From Mucilaginibacter sp. PAMC 26640 (GTDB lineage Bacteria > Bacteroidota > Bacteroidia > Sphingobacteriales > Sphingobacteriaceae): a stretch of 64,000 nucleotides of DNA. The notes beneath the pieces were generated by a model. That model worked only from the letters and a program-made list of their open reading frames with translations. It did not search any database and was not told the DNA's origin. The stretch spans positions 310,001 through 374,000 of the forward strand of contig CP014773.1 of NCBI GenBank assembly GCA_001596135.1, in the 5' to 3' direction. Made by a program: the position numbers and the translations under genes. How positions within the stretch are numbered: position 1 is the stretch's first letter; the number at the start of each line of letters is the position of its first letter. This document shows, piece by piece, positions 1 to 7,123 of the stretch.

Positions 1-359
1 ACCTTGATTTTGCAGATGAAACCCGTAACAATATTCAGCCCGGAGATAAGCAATACGATAGGGTTAACTTTAATCAAGAACAGTTCAACTGGTACAAAAA
101 GCTCATTGCTATCCGTAAAGCCAACCCGGTGTTGACCAGCGGTAACATCCAGTTTGTAAGTGCCCGTGGTGGCGTACTCTCCTATCGCCGATACGATGCA
201 ACAGACGAAATTTTGGTGTTCTTCAACCTGGAGAAAACGCCGCGCAGGTTTGTGCTACCATCGGCAGGTTACATTAATTTGCTGAGCGACGAAGTGATTA
301 CAGGTAAGATGCTACGGTTACTTCCGCTAAAATCGGCCATATTGAAGAAGGTGAATTAA
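1..359 (+). CDS. Glycoside hydrolase family 13 (alpha-amylase/cyclomaltodextrinase-like), C-terminal end only
   Basis: The reading frame is open from base 3 to a TAA at 357-359 and enters from outside the window, so only about 118 C-terminal residues are visible. The stretch with FNQEQFNWYKKLIAIRKANP, followed by a beta-rich tail (LSYRR, ILVFFNLEK), is how GH13 alpha-glucan hydrolases end: the last helices of the barrel and then the small domain C. The catalytic Asp/Glu/Asp residues lie upstream of the window. The likely role is cleavage of maltodextrin-type glucans in the periplasm or at the cell surface; this cannot be refined from the tail alone. No gene follows closely; the next one is a separate unit. 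Confidence 0.75.
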   Translation, partial: LDFADETRNNIQPGDKQYDRVNFNQEQFNWYKKLIAIRKANPVLTSGNIQFVSARGGVLSYRRYDATDEILVFFNLEKTPRRFVLPSAGYINLLSDEVITGKMLRLLPLKSAILKKVN

Positions 360-550
360 ATTTATCTAACCCCGCAGCGCTCCAGGTGACAAATGGAGGA
401 TCCACAAATTTTTTAAACAATATGCTTAATGATGCGATTGTAGATTCAACGTTCCATGTTAGCAGTTAAGGGGTATCATTGTAGTTACAGGAAAGAGTTA
501 CCGTTGAATAGTTGGTAAACGTCATGGTTTAAACGCTGTTGGTGCTTCAC
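360..550. other. Intergenic stretch, nothing recognised
   Basis: About 190 bases between the GH13 stop and the candidate promoter at 551. I see no open frame of note, no strong hairpin and no tRNA-like fold here. Confidence 0.5.
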
Positions 551-581
551 TTTGTATTTCTCCCAGCAAAATTTAAAATTG
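551..581 (+). promoter_or_regulatory. Candidate Bacteroidota promoter for the 590-765 unit
   Basis: TTTG at 551-554, a 19-base spacer, then TAAAATTG at 574-581. The Bacteroidota housekeeping consensus is TTTG, N19-21, TAnnTTTG; the second box differs at one position. A transcript would start near 588 and cover the hairpin at 612-643 and the small frame at 665. Prediction only. Confidence 0.4.
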
Positions 582-611
582 TTTAGTGTAAAACCATTGG
601 GCTATAAAACA

Positions 612-643
612 AGTAAAGCCCCTGATGGGCAGGGGCCTTTACT
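612..643 (+). terminator. Strong hairpin (terminator or 5' leader structure)
   Basis: Arms 612-624 and 630-643 pair over 13 base pairs with one bulged C and a five-base loop; the core is CCCCTG/CAGGGG and the outer part AGTAAAG/CTTTACT. No T-run follows directly, so it is a weak rho-independent terminator. It may instead be a structured leader of the small frame 22 bases downstream. Confidence 0.5.
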
Positions 644-664
644 AACCAATTATAAACCTAAATT

Positions 665-757
665 ATGAGAAGACTATTTTATGTATCAACATTGTATGCC
701 TTTGTTGATGGTGTAAAAGTAACACTAAGTTTTGAATTACAAAGAATTTATTTGTAA
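665..757 (+). CDS. Candidate 30-residue small ORF (begins MRRLFYVSTLYAF)
   Basis: ATG at 665, TAA at 755-757. The 30-residue product has a short hydrophobic start and the segment DGVKVTLSFELQ. It stands between a strong upstream hairpin and its own terminator, and is preceded by an A/T-rich leader that resembles 5' regions of TonB-receptor genes of this group (from memory, not checked). It could be a true small protein, a leader peptide, a start-region remnant of a lost SusC-type gene, or non-coding sequence inside a small RNA. I do not recognise a family. Confidence 0.3.
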   Translation: MRRLFYVSTLYAFVDGVKVTLSFELQRIYL

Positions 758-765
758 TTTTTTTG
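735..765 (+). terminator. Rho-independent terminator overlapping the end of the small ORF
   Basis: AATTACAAA at 735-743 pairs perfectly with TTTGTAATT at 751-759 across a seven-base loop, and T residues continue to 764. The stem includes the last codons and the stop of the 30-residue frame, so transcript end and frame end coincide. Confidence 0.55.
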
Positions 766-842
766 TAAGCTTAATATCAATGTACTTTTTTACTTATTGT
801 ATTAACAAAGATACCGTTAAATGGTTACCAATATTACAACAA

Positions 843-857
843 ATGTTAATTTAACAT
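843..857. promoter_or_regulatory. Palindrome upstream of MFS gene, possible operator
   Basis: ATGTTAA at 843-849 and TTAACAT at 851-857 form a 7-base perfect dyad around one T, 48 bases before the MFS start. Position and symmetry fit a repressor site, but the region is A/T-rich and chance is possible. Confidence 0.25.
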
Positions 858-905
858 TATTTAACTATTAAAAATATAAAGGCGTAGTTAAAAAAATCTC
901 AACAA

Positions 906-2093
906 ATGCCCGTTACAACACATAAACCAGAATTAACCACTACCACTCTGTGGGTAATGACTCTTACCACAGGCCTGGTAGTAGCCAACCTATATTATAA
1001 CCAGCCATTATTGCATGATATGGCGGAGACTTTTCATGTTAGCAATGGGGAAGCGGGACAAGTGAGTATGCTAACGCAGGTTGGCTACGCCGTGGGGATG
1101 TTTTTTGTAGTGCCCCTGGCTGATATGGTTAAACGCAAGCGGCTGATGCTGATCAACTTTGCATTTGTTGTAACTGCGCTACTGATCACCGCTATGGCGC
1201 CTAATATCCATATACTAATCCTCTCAGGCTTTTTATTAGGATGCACCTCCATTATTCCGCAACTGCTGGTGCCAATGGCAGCGCACCTGGCCGACCCTGC
1301 CGAGCGCGGCAAAAAAATAGGCTTTATTATGAGCGGTTTACTCATCGGCATCCTGCTTTCGCGAACGCTGAGTGGTTTTGTTGGGGCACACCTGGGCTGG
1401 CGGGCAATGTTTTATATTGCTGCGGGAATTATGATGGTAATGTGGTTGCTGATTTTTTTAATGCTGCCAGAGGTAGAGCCAGATTATAAAGGCAACTACG
1501 GGCAGTTAATGAAATCAATGGTAGACCTGGTAAAAAAAGAACCAAAACTCCGGTTGGCTTCCTTACGCGGCGCCTTGTGTTTCGCTTGCTTCAGCGCTTT
1601 TTGGACTACCCTGGTATTTATGCTGAAACAAAACTTTAATGAGGGGAGTGACGTAGCCGGTGCTTTCGGGCTGGCAGGTGCCTTTGGAGCCATAGCTGCA
1701 GGCCTCATGGGCCGCCTGAGCGATAAAGTGGATGCCTTTAAATTATCAACTTTTACACTGCTCCTGGTATTGGTATCCTTTGTGATCTTTTGGTTTTCGG
1801 CCTACAGTATCGCAGGACTGATTATTGGCGTTATTATTATGGATATGGGGGTGCAGGCAACTCATATTTCTAACCAGGCCATCATCTTCTCTTTAGACCC
1901 GGCGGCCCGTAACCGCATTAATACCGTATATATGGTAAGTTACTTTGTAGGGGGTGCTACCGGCACTTTCCTGGCAACGCGTATATGGGGAATCTATAAC
2001 TGGCCGGGCATCTGCGTACTGGCGATAATCCTTTCGTCAATTGCCATCGTGGTTCACCTTTTAACACGCAAAACGATGCAGCGCGGTGTCTGA
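906..2093 (+). CDS. Major facilitator superfamily transporter
   Basis: A 395-residue polytopic inner-membrane protein with about twelve hydrophobic segments. The loop after the second segment carries LADMVKRKR near residues 72-80, the MFS motif A position, and the halves are joined by a charged loop near 190-215 (YKGNYGQLMKSMVDLVKKEPK). Length is normal for a 12-helix drug or metabolite exporter of the MFS_1 family. The N-terminal LANLYYNQPLL-like segment (here VVANLYYNQPLL) is typical of YnfM/YgaY-type proton antiporters. Substrate unknown. It is a single gene; the next gene on this strand starts 230 bases later. A small palindrome lies just upstream. Confidence 0.85.
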   Translation: MPVTTHKPELTTTTLWVMTLTTGLVVANLYYNQPLLHDMAETFHVSNGEAGQVSMLTQVGYAVGMFFVVPLADMVKRKRLMLINFAFVVTALLITAMAPNIHILILSGFLLGCTSIIPQLLVPMAAHLADPAERGKKIGFIMSGLLIGILLSRTLSGFVGAHLGWRAMFYIAAGIMMVMWLLIFLMLPEVEPDYKGNYGQLMKSMVDLVKKEPKLRLASLRGALCFACFSAFWTTLVFMLKQNFNEGSDVAGAFGLAGAFGAIAAGLMGRLSDKVDAFKLSTFTLLLVLVSFVIFWFSAYSIAGLIIGVIIMDMGVQATHISNQAIIFSLDPAARNRINTVYMVSYFVGGATGTFLATRIWGIYNWPGICVLAIILSSIAIVVHLLTRKTMQRGV

Positions 2094-2323
2094 AAACGTA
2101 CAGTGTATAAAGCCAGCAACACTGCCTGACTACCATTTACCACAAGTTGTATAATTTTACAATACAATCAAATCATATTTGATATTTAAAAATTCTAACA
2201 GAAGACTGTTTTTATCGCTCTTTGTATACTAAGTAAAATAAGATACGACTTCCTATGATTTTTTTCAAGCAGGATACGGTTTTTGGCACTAAGTTGGACT
2301 ATCTAGTATCAAACGGAGATACA

Positions 2324-2518
2324 ATGGCAATCGAAAAGAAACCTGAAGCCCCGGCTGAGGAAAAAGCATGGGAAAATCCGGTGGCTCCCGAGAAACCGGC
2401 CGACCACCGCGATGAAGAACAGTTAGAGAGGCAGATCAACGAAGCGAAACGCAGACATGATAATCTCGAAGAAAACACAGACGCATCGAGTGAAGATAAA
2501 CAAGACAAAAATAATTGA
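2324..2518 (+). CDS. Small hydrophilic charged protein, unknown function
   Basis: I place the start at ATG 2324 rather than an upstream in-frame ATG at 2255, because GGAGAT lies seven bases before it and the residues added upstream look non-coding. The 64-residue product is rich in Glu, Lys, Asp and Asn, has no hydrophobic segment and is probably disordered or helical (EEQLERQINEAKRRHDNLEE). It heads a run of three small genes on the plus strand that end at a shared terminator at about 2950-2985. Small soluble proteins of this look are often stress-induced in soil Bacteroidota; that is an inference. Confidence 0.55.
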   Translation: MAIEKKPEAPAEEKAWENPVAPEKPADHRDEEQLERQINEAKRRHDNLEENTDASSEDKQDKNN

Positions 2519-2537
2519 TCACAAATAGAAACTGACC

Positions 2538-2690
2538 ATGAAAACTACTACTCAAAAATCATCAACTAACAAATTGGTAGACCGTTTTGATAAAGAGTTG
2601 CGGACGCTCTTAATGAATGATCTGAAAGCTATCCGATCTGTTAAAGAACAGCTCATTAAAATTAGCGCGGCCAACTTAAGTGCAGCATAA
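2538..2690 (+). CDS. Small paralogous protein A (50 residues)
   Basis: ATG 2538 to TAA 2690, starting 20 bases after the preceding stop. The product shares a pattern with the next gene product: MKT, then KLV, FD, EL, LL and DLK at the same spacing (KLVDRFDKELRTLL here, KLVAHFDNELKSLL there). Basic start, amphipathic helical middle, no membrane segment. The shared pattern in two adjacent frames is good evidence that both are translated. Function unknown. Confidence 0.6.
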   Translation: MKTTTQKSSTNKLVDRFDKELRTLLMNDLKAIRSVKEQLIKISAANLSAA

Positions 2691-2740
2691 TTTAAATGTT
2701 ACCGCCTTCAGCAAACTAACAACATTCAAAGCATCTACCT

Positions 2741-2902
2741 ATGAAAACCTACAAAAAACCTGCTGCAAGTAAATTAGTCGCCCATTTTGATAACGAATTG
2801 AAAAGCTTATTAACGGAAGATTTAAAGTCTTTTAGAGAGAAGAATCACTTCGCCACAAGCAACCACCAGGTTACCGGACAGCAAACGCTGTCGGTTGCCT
2901 GA
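2741..2902 (+). CDS. Small paralogous protein B (53 residues)
   Basis: ATG 2741 to TGA 2902, 50 bases after its paralogue. It keeps the first 27 residues of the shared pattern (MKT...KLV..FD.EL..LL..DLK) and then diverges into a polar tail ending TGQQTLSVA. A terminator follows about 45 bases later. I take the pair as a recent tandem duplication of a lineage-specific small gene. No family recognised. Confidence 0.6.
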   Translation: MKTYKKPAASKLVAHFDNELKSLLTEDLKSFREKNHFATSNHQVTGQQTLSVA

Positions 2903-2947
2903 TCATTATATATGCTATCTATTTATTTAAAACATCCATTTGAGAAA

Positions 2948-2985
2948 AATGAGGCTCGGCAGTAATGCGGAGCCTTATTTTTTTG
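2948..2985. terminator. Terminator between the small-gene cluster and lpxB
   Basis: Arms AGGCTC (2952-2957) and GAGCCT (2970-2975), extended by A/T pairs outside and a GC pair inside, are followed on the plus strand by a T-run from about 2978 to 2984. On the minus strand the stem covers the lpxB stop codon and has an A-rich side that reads as T-rich, so it could serve both convergent units. Confidence 0.65.
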
Positions 2986-4087
2986 TGGCATATTTAATGA
3001 TCAATACGGCAGTTTTTGCAGAGGCGCCAGGCTTGCCCATCCGCTCATCCAGTAGATCATAATTGGCCAACATCCGATTACGGTAGTCTTCAATTCCTAC
3101 CAGTTTATCTAATTCATTGGAAATACTATGAAAATCGCAATCGTTCTGAATTAATTCCTTTACTATCTGCCTATCCAATATCAGGTTAACCAGCGAAATA
3201 AATTTGATTTTGATCAGCATTTTTGCAATCCCGATAGTAACGGTGTTGCCTTTGTAAACCACTACCTGCGGCACGTTGAGCAGGGCGGTTTCTAAAGTTG
3301 CGGTGCCTGAGGCTACAATAGCAGCCTCTGAATTACGGAGCAAATCATAAGTGGCATTAAATACTACTGGGATGGGTGTGCTGCCAATGTACTGTCTATA
3401 ATAATCTGCATCAAACGTTGGGGCACCGGCAATAACAAATTGGTAATTGGTAAAGCGTTTGGCAACTTTAGCCATTTCCGGTAGCAAGCGGCTGATCTCC
3501 TGTTTGCGACTGCCAGGTAATAAAGCAACTATTTTTTTCCCGGCAAGCATATTCTGGTTCAGGAAATTTGGATTGGGTGTAAAGGCATCAACGGCATCTA
3601 AAAGCGGGTTCCCTACGTAATCGATCGCCATGCCCCATGTCTTATAAAACTCCACTTCAAAGGGCAGTATACAAAACAAATGATCTACAGATTTTTTGAT
3701 CTTTAAAACCCGTTTTTGGTTCCAGGCCCAAACTTTCGGGGAGATGTAGTAACAAACCAGCAAACCCTGCTTTTTAGCAAAGTCGGCTATCTTGAGGTTA
3801 AAACCTGGGAAATCAATTAGCACTAGTACATCCGGGTGATATGCAAGCACGTCCTCTTTACAAAGGCTCATGTTTTTCAATATCTTACGCAGATTGGCAG
3901 CTACTTCAACAAAACCCATAAAGGCCATGTCTTGGTAATGCTTTACCAGCTTGCCGCCTTCAGCCGCCATCAGGTCGCCGCCAAAGTAACGAAATTCGGC
4001 TTTGGCATCTTTCTCCTTCAGCGCTTTCATGAGGCTGGCTCCATGCAAATCGCCGGAGGCTTCACCGGCAACCAGGTAATATTTCAT
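2975..4087 (-). CDS. lpxB: Lipid-A-disaccharide synthase
   Basis: A 370-residue GT19 glycosyltransferase that joins UDP-diacylglucosamine and lipid X to make the disaccharide of lipid A at the inner face of the inner membrane. The N-terminal VAGEASGD near residues 6-13 and LLPGSRKQEI near 190 are family signatures; ASGTATLETAL near 260 is the nucleotide-sugar site. Length matches the family. Its ATG overlaps the stop of the upstream small membrane gene by four bases (ATGA), and that gene overlaps surE, so the three are probably translated as one message. The stop lies inside a shared terminator stem. Confidence 0.95.
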   Translation of the reverse strand: MKYYLVAGEASGDLHGASLMKALKEKDAKAEFRYFGGDLMAAEGGKLVKHYQDMAFMGFVEVAANLRKILKNMSLCKEDVLAYHPDVLVLIDFPGFNLKIADFAKKQGLLVCYYISPKVWAWNQKRVLKIKKSVDHLFCILPFEVEFYKTWGMAIDYVGNPLLDAVDAFTPNPNFLNQNMLAGKKIVALLPGSRKQEISRLLPEMAKVAKRFTNYQFVIAGAPTFDADYYRQYIGSTPIPVVFNATYDLLRNSEAAIVASGTATLETALLNVPQVVVYKGNTVTIGIAKMLIKIKFISLVNLILDRQIVKELIQNDCDFHSISNELDKLVGIEDYRNRMLANYDLLDERMGKPGASAKTAVLIIKYATKK

Positions 4088-4353
4088 GATGTAATATGCA
4101 TTTTAAACGTGAATACCAGCAGCATAACGGCAAACGTCACTATCATGATACCGTTAACTGTTTTATCCATATTGTTTTTAAAATAGTAACGCAACAATAC
4201 TAAGTTTAAAACGGTGGCGATGAGATACGGAGCGGCCGGTTTATCCATGATAATTGCATCGTTTTGCAATATAAGGCTAAATACAATCCAGGTTATGGCG
4301 GGCATAACCGCCCCTATCAATAAGCCGAATGCTACGCAGTTCTTATTCAACAT
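4084..4353 (-). CDS. Small three-helix membrane protein between surE and lpxB
   Basis: An 89-residue protein with three hydrophobic segments (about residues 5-29, 42-58 and 67-85). No catalytic motif is visible and I do not recognise a family. It overlaps surE by 11 bases at its start and lpxB by 4 bases at its end, so translation is probably coupled to both. The tight placement before lpxB suggests a role at the inner membrane in envelope lipid work, but that is guilt by association. Confidence 0.7.
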   Translation of the reverse strand: MLNKNCVAFGLLIGAVMPAITWIVFSLILQNDAIIMDKPAAPYLIATVLNLVLLRYYFKNNMDKTVNGIMIVTFAVMLLVFTFKMHITS

Positions 4354-5131
4354 TAAAATTCCAGGTATTTAAAAGCGGGATGGCGTGGTGTGCCGTCATA
4401 TCAAACTGTACGGGTACGATGGATGCGTAATTATGCTCGAGTGCCCAAACATCGGTATCCTCACCTTTATCGTTATTTTGGAAAACACCGGTGAGCCAGT
4501 AATACGGGCGTTTATACGGGTCGGTCCGTTCATCAAATTCTTCGGCCCATTTGGCGTTTGCCTGCCGGCAGATCTTGATGCCTTTAATGTCGTGCGTATG
4601 GGGGAAATTCACATTAAGCAGGGTGCCAACCGGCAAGCCGTTCTGCAAAACTTGTAATGCAATCTCCTTGATGAATTTTAAGCAATGGTCAAAGTTCGCC
4701 TGCAGCGAATAATCATCAAGTGAAAATCCTATGGATGGGATACTTTCGATAGCTCCTTCAACGGCTGCAGACATGGTACCAGAGTACAGCACATTGATGG
4801 AATTATTAAGCCCATGATTGATGCCGGAAACACAGAGATCGGGCTTTTGGCCTTTAAAGATCTTGGTAACGGCCAGCTTGACGCAATCTACAGGGGTACC
4901 GCTGCAGCGATACATTTCTATGCCATCGTACAAGTCTACTTCATCTAACCGGAGCGGCTTGCCAATGGTAATAGCATGCCCCATGCCCGATTGCGGACTA
5001 TCCGGTGCTACCACCACCACGCGGCCAATTTCTTTCATTACGTGCATCAGGGCCTTAATGCCAGGCGCGGTAATACCATCATCATTTACAACAAGTATAG
5101 TGGGTTGAGTGTGTTTTGTGCTTTTTGCCAT
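4343..5131 (-). CDS. surE: 5'/3'-nucleotidase SurE
   Basis: I choose ATG at 5131 (MAKSTKHTQ) over an upstream in-frame GTG at 5137, giving 262 residues. SurE removes phosphate from nucleoside monophosphates with a divalent metal. The metal-binding start ILVVNDDGITAPGI near residues 12-25 and the SGINHGLN segment near 103 are diagnostic, as is FSLDDY near 136. It is the first gene of the surE-small membrane-lpxB operon. A TAATTTTG box at 5144-5137 stands just before the start. The region upstream is shared with a divergent, decayed Uma2-type gene. Confidence 0.95.
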   Translation of the reverse strand: MAKSTKHTQPTILVVNDDGITAPGIKALMHVMKEIGRVVVVAPDSPQSGMGHAITIGKPLRLDEVDLYDGIEMYRCSGTPVDCVKLAVTKIFKGQKPDLCVSGINHGLNNSINVLYSGTMSAAVEGAIESIPSIGFSLDDYSLQANFDHCLKFIKEIALQVLQNGLPVGTLLNVNFPHTHDIKGIKICRQANAKWAEEFDERTDPYKRPYYWLTGVFQNNDKGEDTDVWALEHNYASIVPVQFDMTAHHAIPLLNTWNFNVE

Positions 5132-5154
5132 TGGCACAAAATTAGTTATATTTG
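5124..5154 (+). promoter_or_regulatory. Candidate promoter of the decayed Uma2 gene
   Basis: TTTG at 5124-5127, 19-base spacer, TATATTTG at 5147-5154: a full match to the Bacteroidota consensus. The predicted start of transcription falls on or next to the ATG at 5159, so the message would be nearly leaderless. It lies inside the first codons of surE on the other strand, back to back with a TAATTTTG box for surE (5144-5137). Confidence 0.45.
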
Positions 5155-5158
5155 ATTT

Positions 5159-5712
5159 ATGCCTGCCGCTGAAAAGAAAAAGAAATATACGGTAGAAGAT
5201 TACATGCTTCTGGACGAGGGTGCGCCTTTTCAGCTGATCAATTACGATTTAGTTATGTCGCCTTCACCTATTCCCTTACATCAGCTCGTTTCATCGAGAT
5301 TTATAAATGCACTGTTTAACTTTTTATAAGCTAAAAACGACAAAAGCTTTTTAGTAAGTGCACCAATGGATGTGAAATTTGATGACGGGAACATATTACA
5401 GCCTGACATGCTATATATCGTTGAAAGCCGTGTTGATGAGGTTGTCAAAAACATTATCTAAGGTGCTCCTAACTTAATAGTCGAAATTTTATCGCCATCA
5501 ACTGCGTATTATGACCTGCGCCAGAAAAAGACGTTTACGAAAAATATGGTGTTGACGAATACATTGTTATTGATCCGCTCCAGGAACAGGCGGAGGTTTA
5601 TATTTTGAAAGAACGTGAATATCATTTAAAACAAAAGGCCCAAAAAACCGACATTTTAAAATCGGCGTTTATCAAAGAATTTGAAGTTGACATGAATAAG
5701 CTGTTTCGCTAA
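5159..5712 (+). pseudogene. Decayed Uma2-family (DUF820) endonuclease-like gene
   Basis: Reading from ATG 5159 gives KKYTVEDYMLLDEGAPFQLI, a typical Uma2 start. The frame then meets TAA at 5327, continues with LVSAPMDVKF, LQPDMLYIV, a second TAA near 5459, then GAPNLIVEILSPSTAYYDLR. Near 5530 the frame shifts by one base inside an A-run, after which EKYGVDEYIVIDP leads to TAA at 5712. All core parts of the PD-(D/E)XK fold (PD, VEILSPST, K) survive across the breaks, so this was a whole gene of about 184 codons. Two nonsense changes and one frameshift argue for real decay rather than one sequencing slip. Confidence 0.8.
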
Positions 5713-5796
5713 AGCATCTTGTTACATCTCCCGTAAATAACAAAGCCCCGCTGTGCAGGGCTGTAATTTATTTAAAACTTGATCAATCGAAACCGG

Positions 5797-5982
5797 TTAT
5801 AAACTTTTCAACCAACTGATTACGTCTTCGCGGGTTTTTCCGGTTTTCTGTTGGATACGGCCAAGCGTTTCATCGTCCTTACCTTCTTCGTGTTTCAAAT
5901 CATCATCGGTAATATCACCGTAAGCTTGTTTTATCTTGCCCTTCAGCTCGTTCCAGCCGCCTTTCAATTCTAATTTATCCAT
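5797..5982 (-). CDS. CsbD-family stress protein
   Basis: A 61-residue hydrophilic protein. It opens with the family signature [20 protein letters not shown] and ends with a short helical part ([12 protein letters not shown]) common in Bacteroidota members. CsbD proteins are small, probably disordered general-stress proteins whose biochemical role is not settled. The gene stands alone on the minus strand, downstream of nothing obvious, with the hydrolase gene starting after it on the transcript only at a distance of about 95 bases upstream. Confidence 0.9.
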   Translation of the reverse strand: MDKLELKGGWNELKGKIKQAYGDITDDDLKHEEGKDDETLGRIQQKTGKTREDVISWLKSL

Positions 5983-6076
5983 GGTTTGTTTCTCCTTAAT
6001 TTAGATGTGTTAGAAGAACGGTTGGTTAAAGATTTGGTTTTTGAAAAATGCGATAAATCAAAAGTTGTGATTACTG

Positions 6077-7042
6077 TTATACTACAGAATCTTGTTTCCC
6101 TATTTTTCTACTTAAGACGTCCTCTTTAACAATCCTTTCAAACGCTTGAAAATCTTCTACGTGCGGAAAGTGTGCAGCCTCCGGGAAACTATAAAATCGC
6201 TTTAACGGGGCGGTTAGATTTATAAAATAGTTTTTTGCGCCTTCATAATAAGTGTGGTGATCGTGCACCCCGTGGAAAAAGTAAACGGGGATCTGGTAGA
6301 CTGGCACTGCTTCGTTGATTTTGATGGTAATGATCTCAGCCCAAAGTTTATCAAAACTTAAAGAAGAGCCTTTTATGTAGTTCAGTTTGTCAGTAAGGGC
6401 ATACGTTTTGCAGGTCAACAGCTTCCAGATGGCCAATACAAAAATATTCCGGCTATGCATACTGCCCCTATAGCTGGCGACATACCTCCGCTCGAAATTA
6501 AGGTAGCGGAACCAGGCTGTTGCACCAGCATCCCGGGCAGGTACCGCCAGCGTTTTTAATTTACGCAGTACACCGTTGTCCCCGCGGATAGTTGCCTGCT
6601 CTTCAACAAAGCGGTATGATTCCAGTTCCGACGAGTATTGATCTGTTACCTGGCCTACGCTCAGGTAGGCATGAAAAAGGCCGGGGTACCGCTGCACCAG
6701 CATCGAACCTAAAAAAGTACCCCATGATTGCCCCAGCACGTAAATTTTTGCTTGCCCGAATTTTTGAAGGAGATATTGGCTCACAGCTTCGGCATCCAGG
6801 ATCATCTGCTCGAGCGTTAACAATTGCTTATCTGTCAGGGTAGCGTATGACCTACCCGCGCCCCGCTGTTCCCAATAGCAAATGGTGAATAACTTTTCCA
6901 GCGGCTTCAGCGTATCTGCAACAAAAAAGAAATCCGGTGTTCCCGGCCCGCCATGCAGGTACAGTAACACCGGATTATTTTTGCATTCGCCCCGGGTAAG
7001 TAGGTATTGTTTATTTCCGTTGATGATGGGCGTATCGGTCAT
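6077..7042 (-). CDS. Alpha/beta hydrolase (proline iminopeptidase-like)
   Basis: A 321-residue protein with LYLHGGPGTPDF near residues 27-38, the HGGPG oxyanion motif of the proline iminopeptidase branch, and the nucleophile elbow GQSWG near 104-108 (Ser at about 106). A Asp in the VHDHH region near 265 and a His in EAAHFPH near 296 complete a plausible catalytic triad. No signal peptide, so it should be cytoplasmic. The substrate could be N-terminal prolyl peptides or a small ester; sequence alone does not tell. It lies 81 bases downstream of acs on the same strand. Confidence 0.8.
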   Translation of the reverse strand: MTDTPIINGNKQYLLTRGECKNNPVLLYLHGGPGTPDFFFVADTLKPLEKLFTICYWEQRGAGRSYATLTDKQLLTLEQMILDAEAVSQYLLQKFGQAKIYVLGQSWGTFLGSMLVQRYPGLFHAYLSVGQVTDQYSSELESYRFVEEQATIRGDNGVLRKLKTLAVPARDAGATAWFRYLNFERRYVASYRGSMHSRNIFVLAIWKLLTCKTYALTDKLNYIKGSSLSFDKLWAEIITIKINEAVPVYQIPVYFFHGVHDHHTYYEGAKNYFINLTAPLKRFYSFPEAAHFPHVEDFQAFERIVKEDVLSRKIGKQDSVV

Positions 7043-7123
7043 CCTAAAAGCTGATGGTTGTTTTAACTCAATATGCTACTAAAAAAACTCTTTCTTGATT
7101 CTTGTCATCTTAAATCCTTCTTA

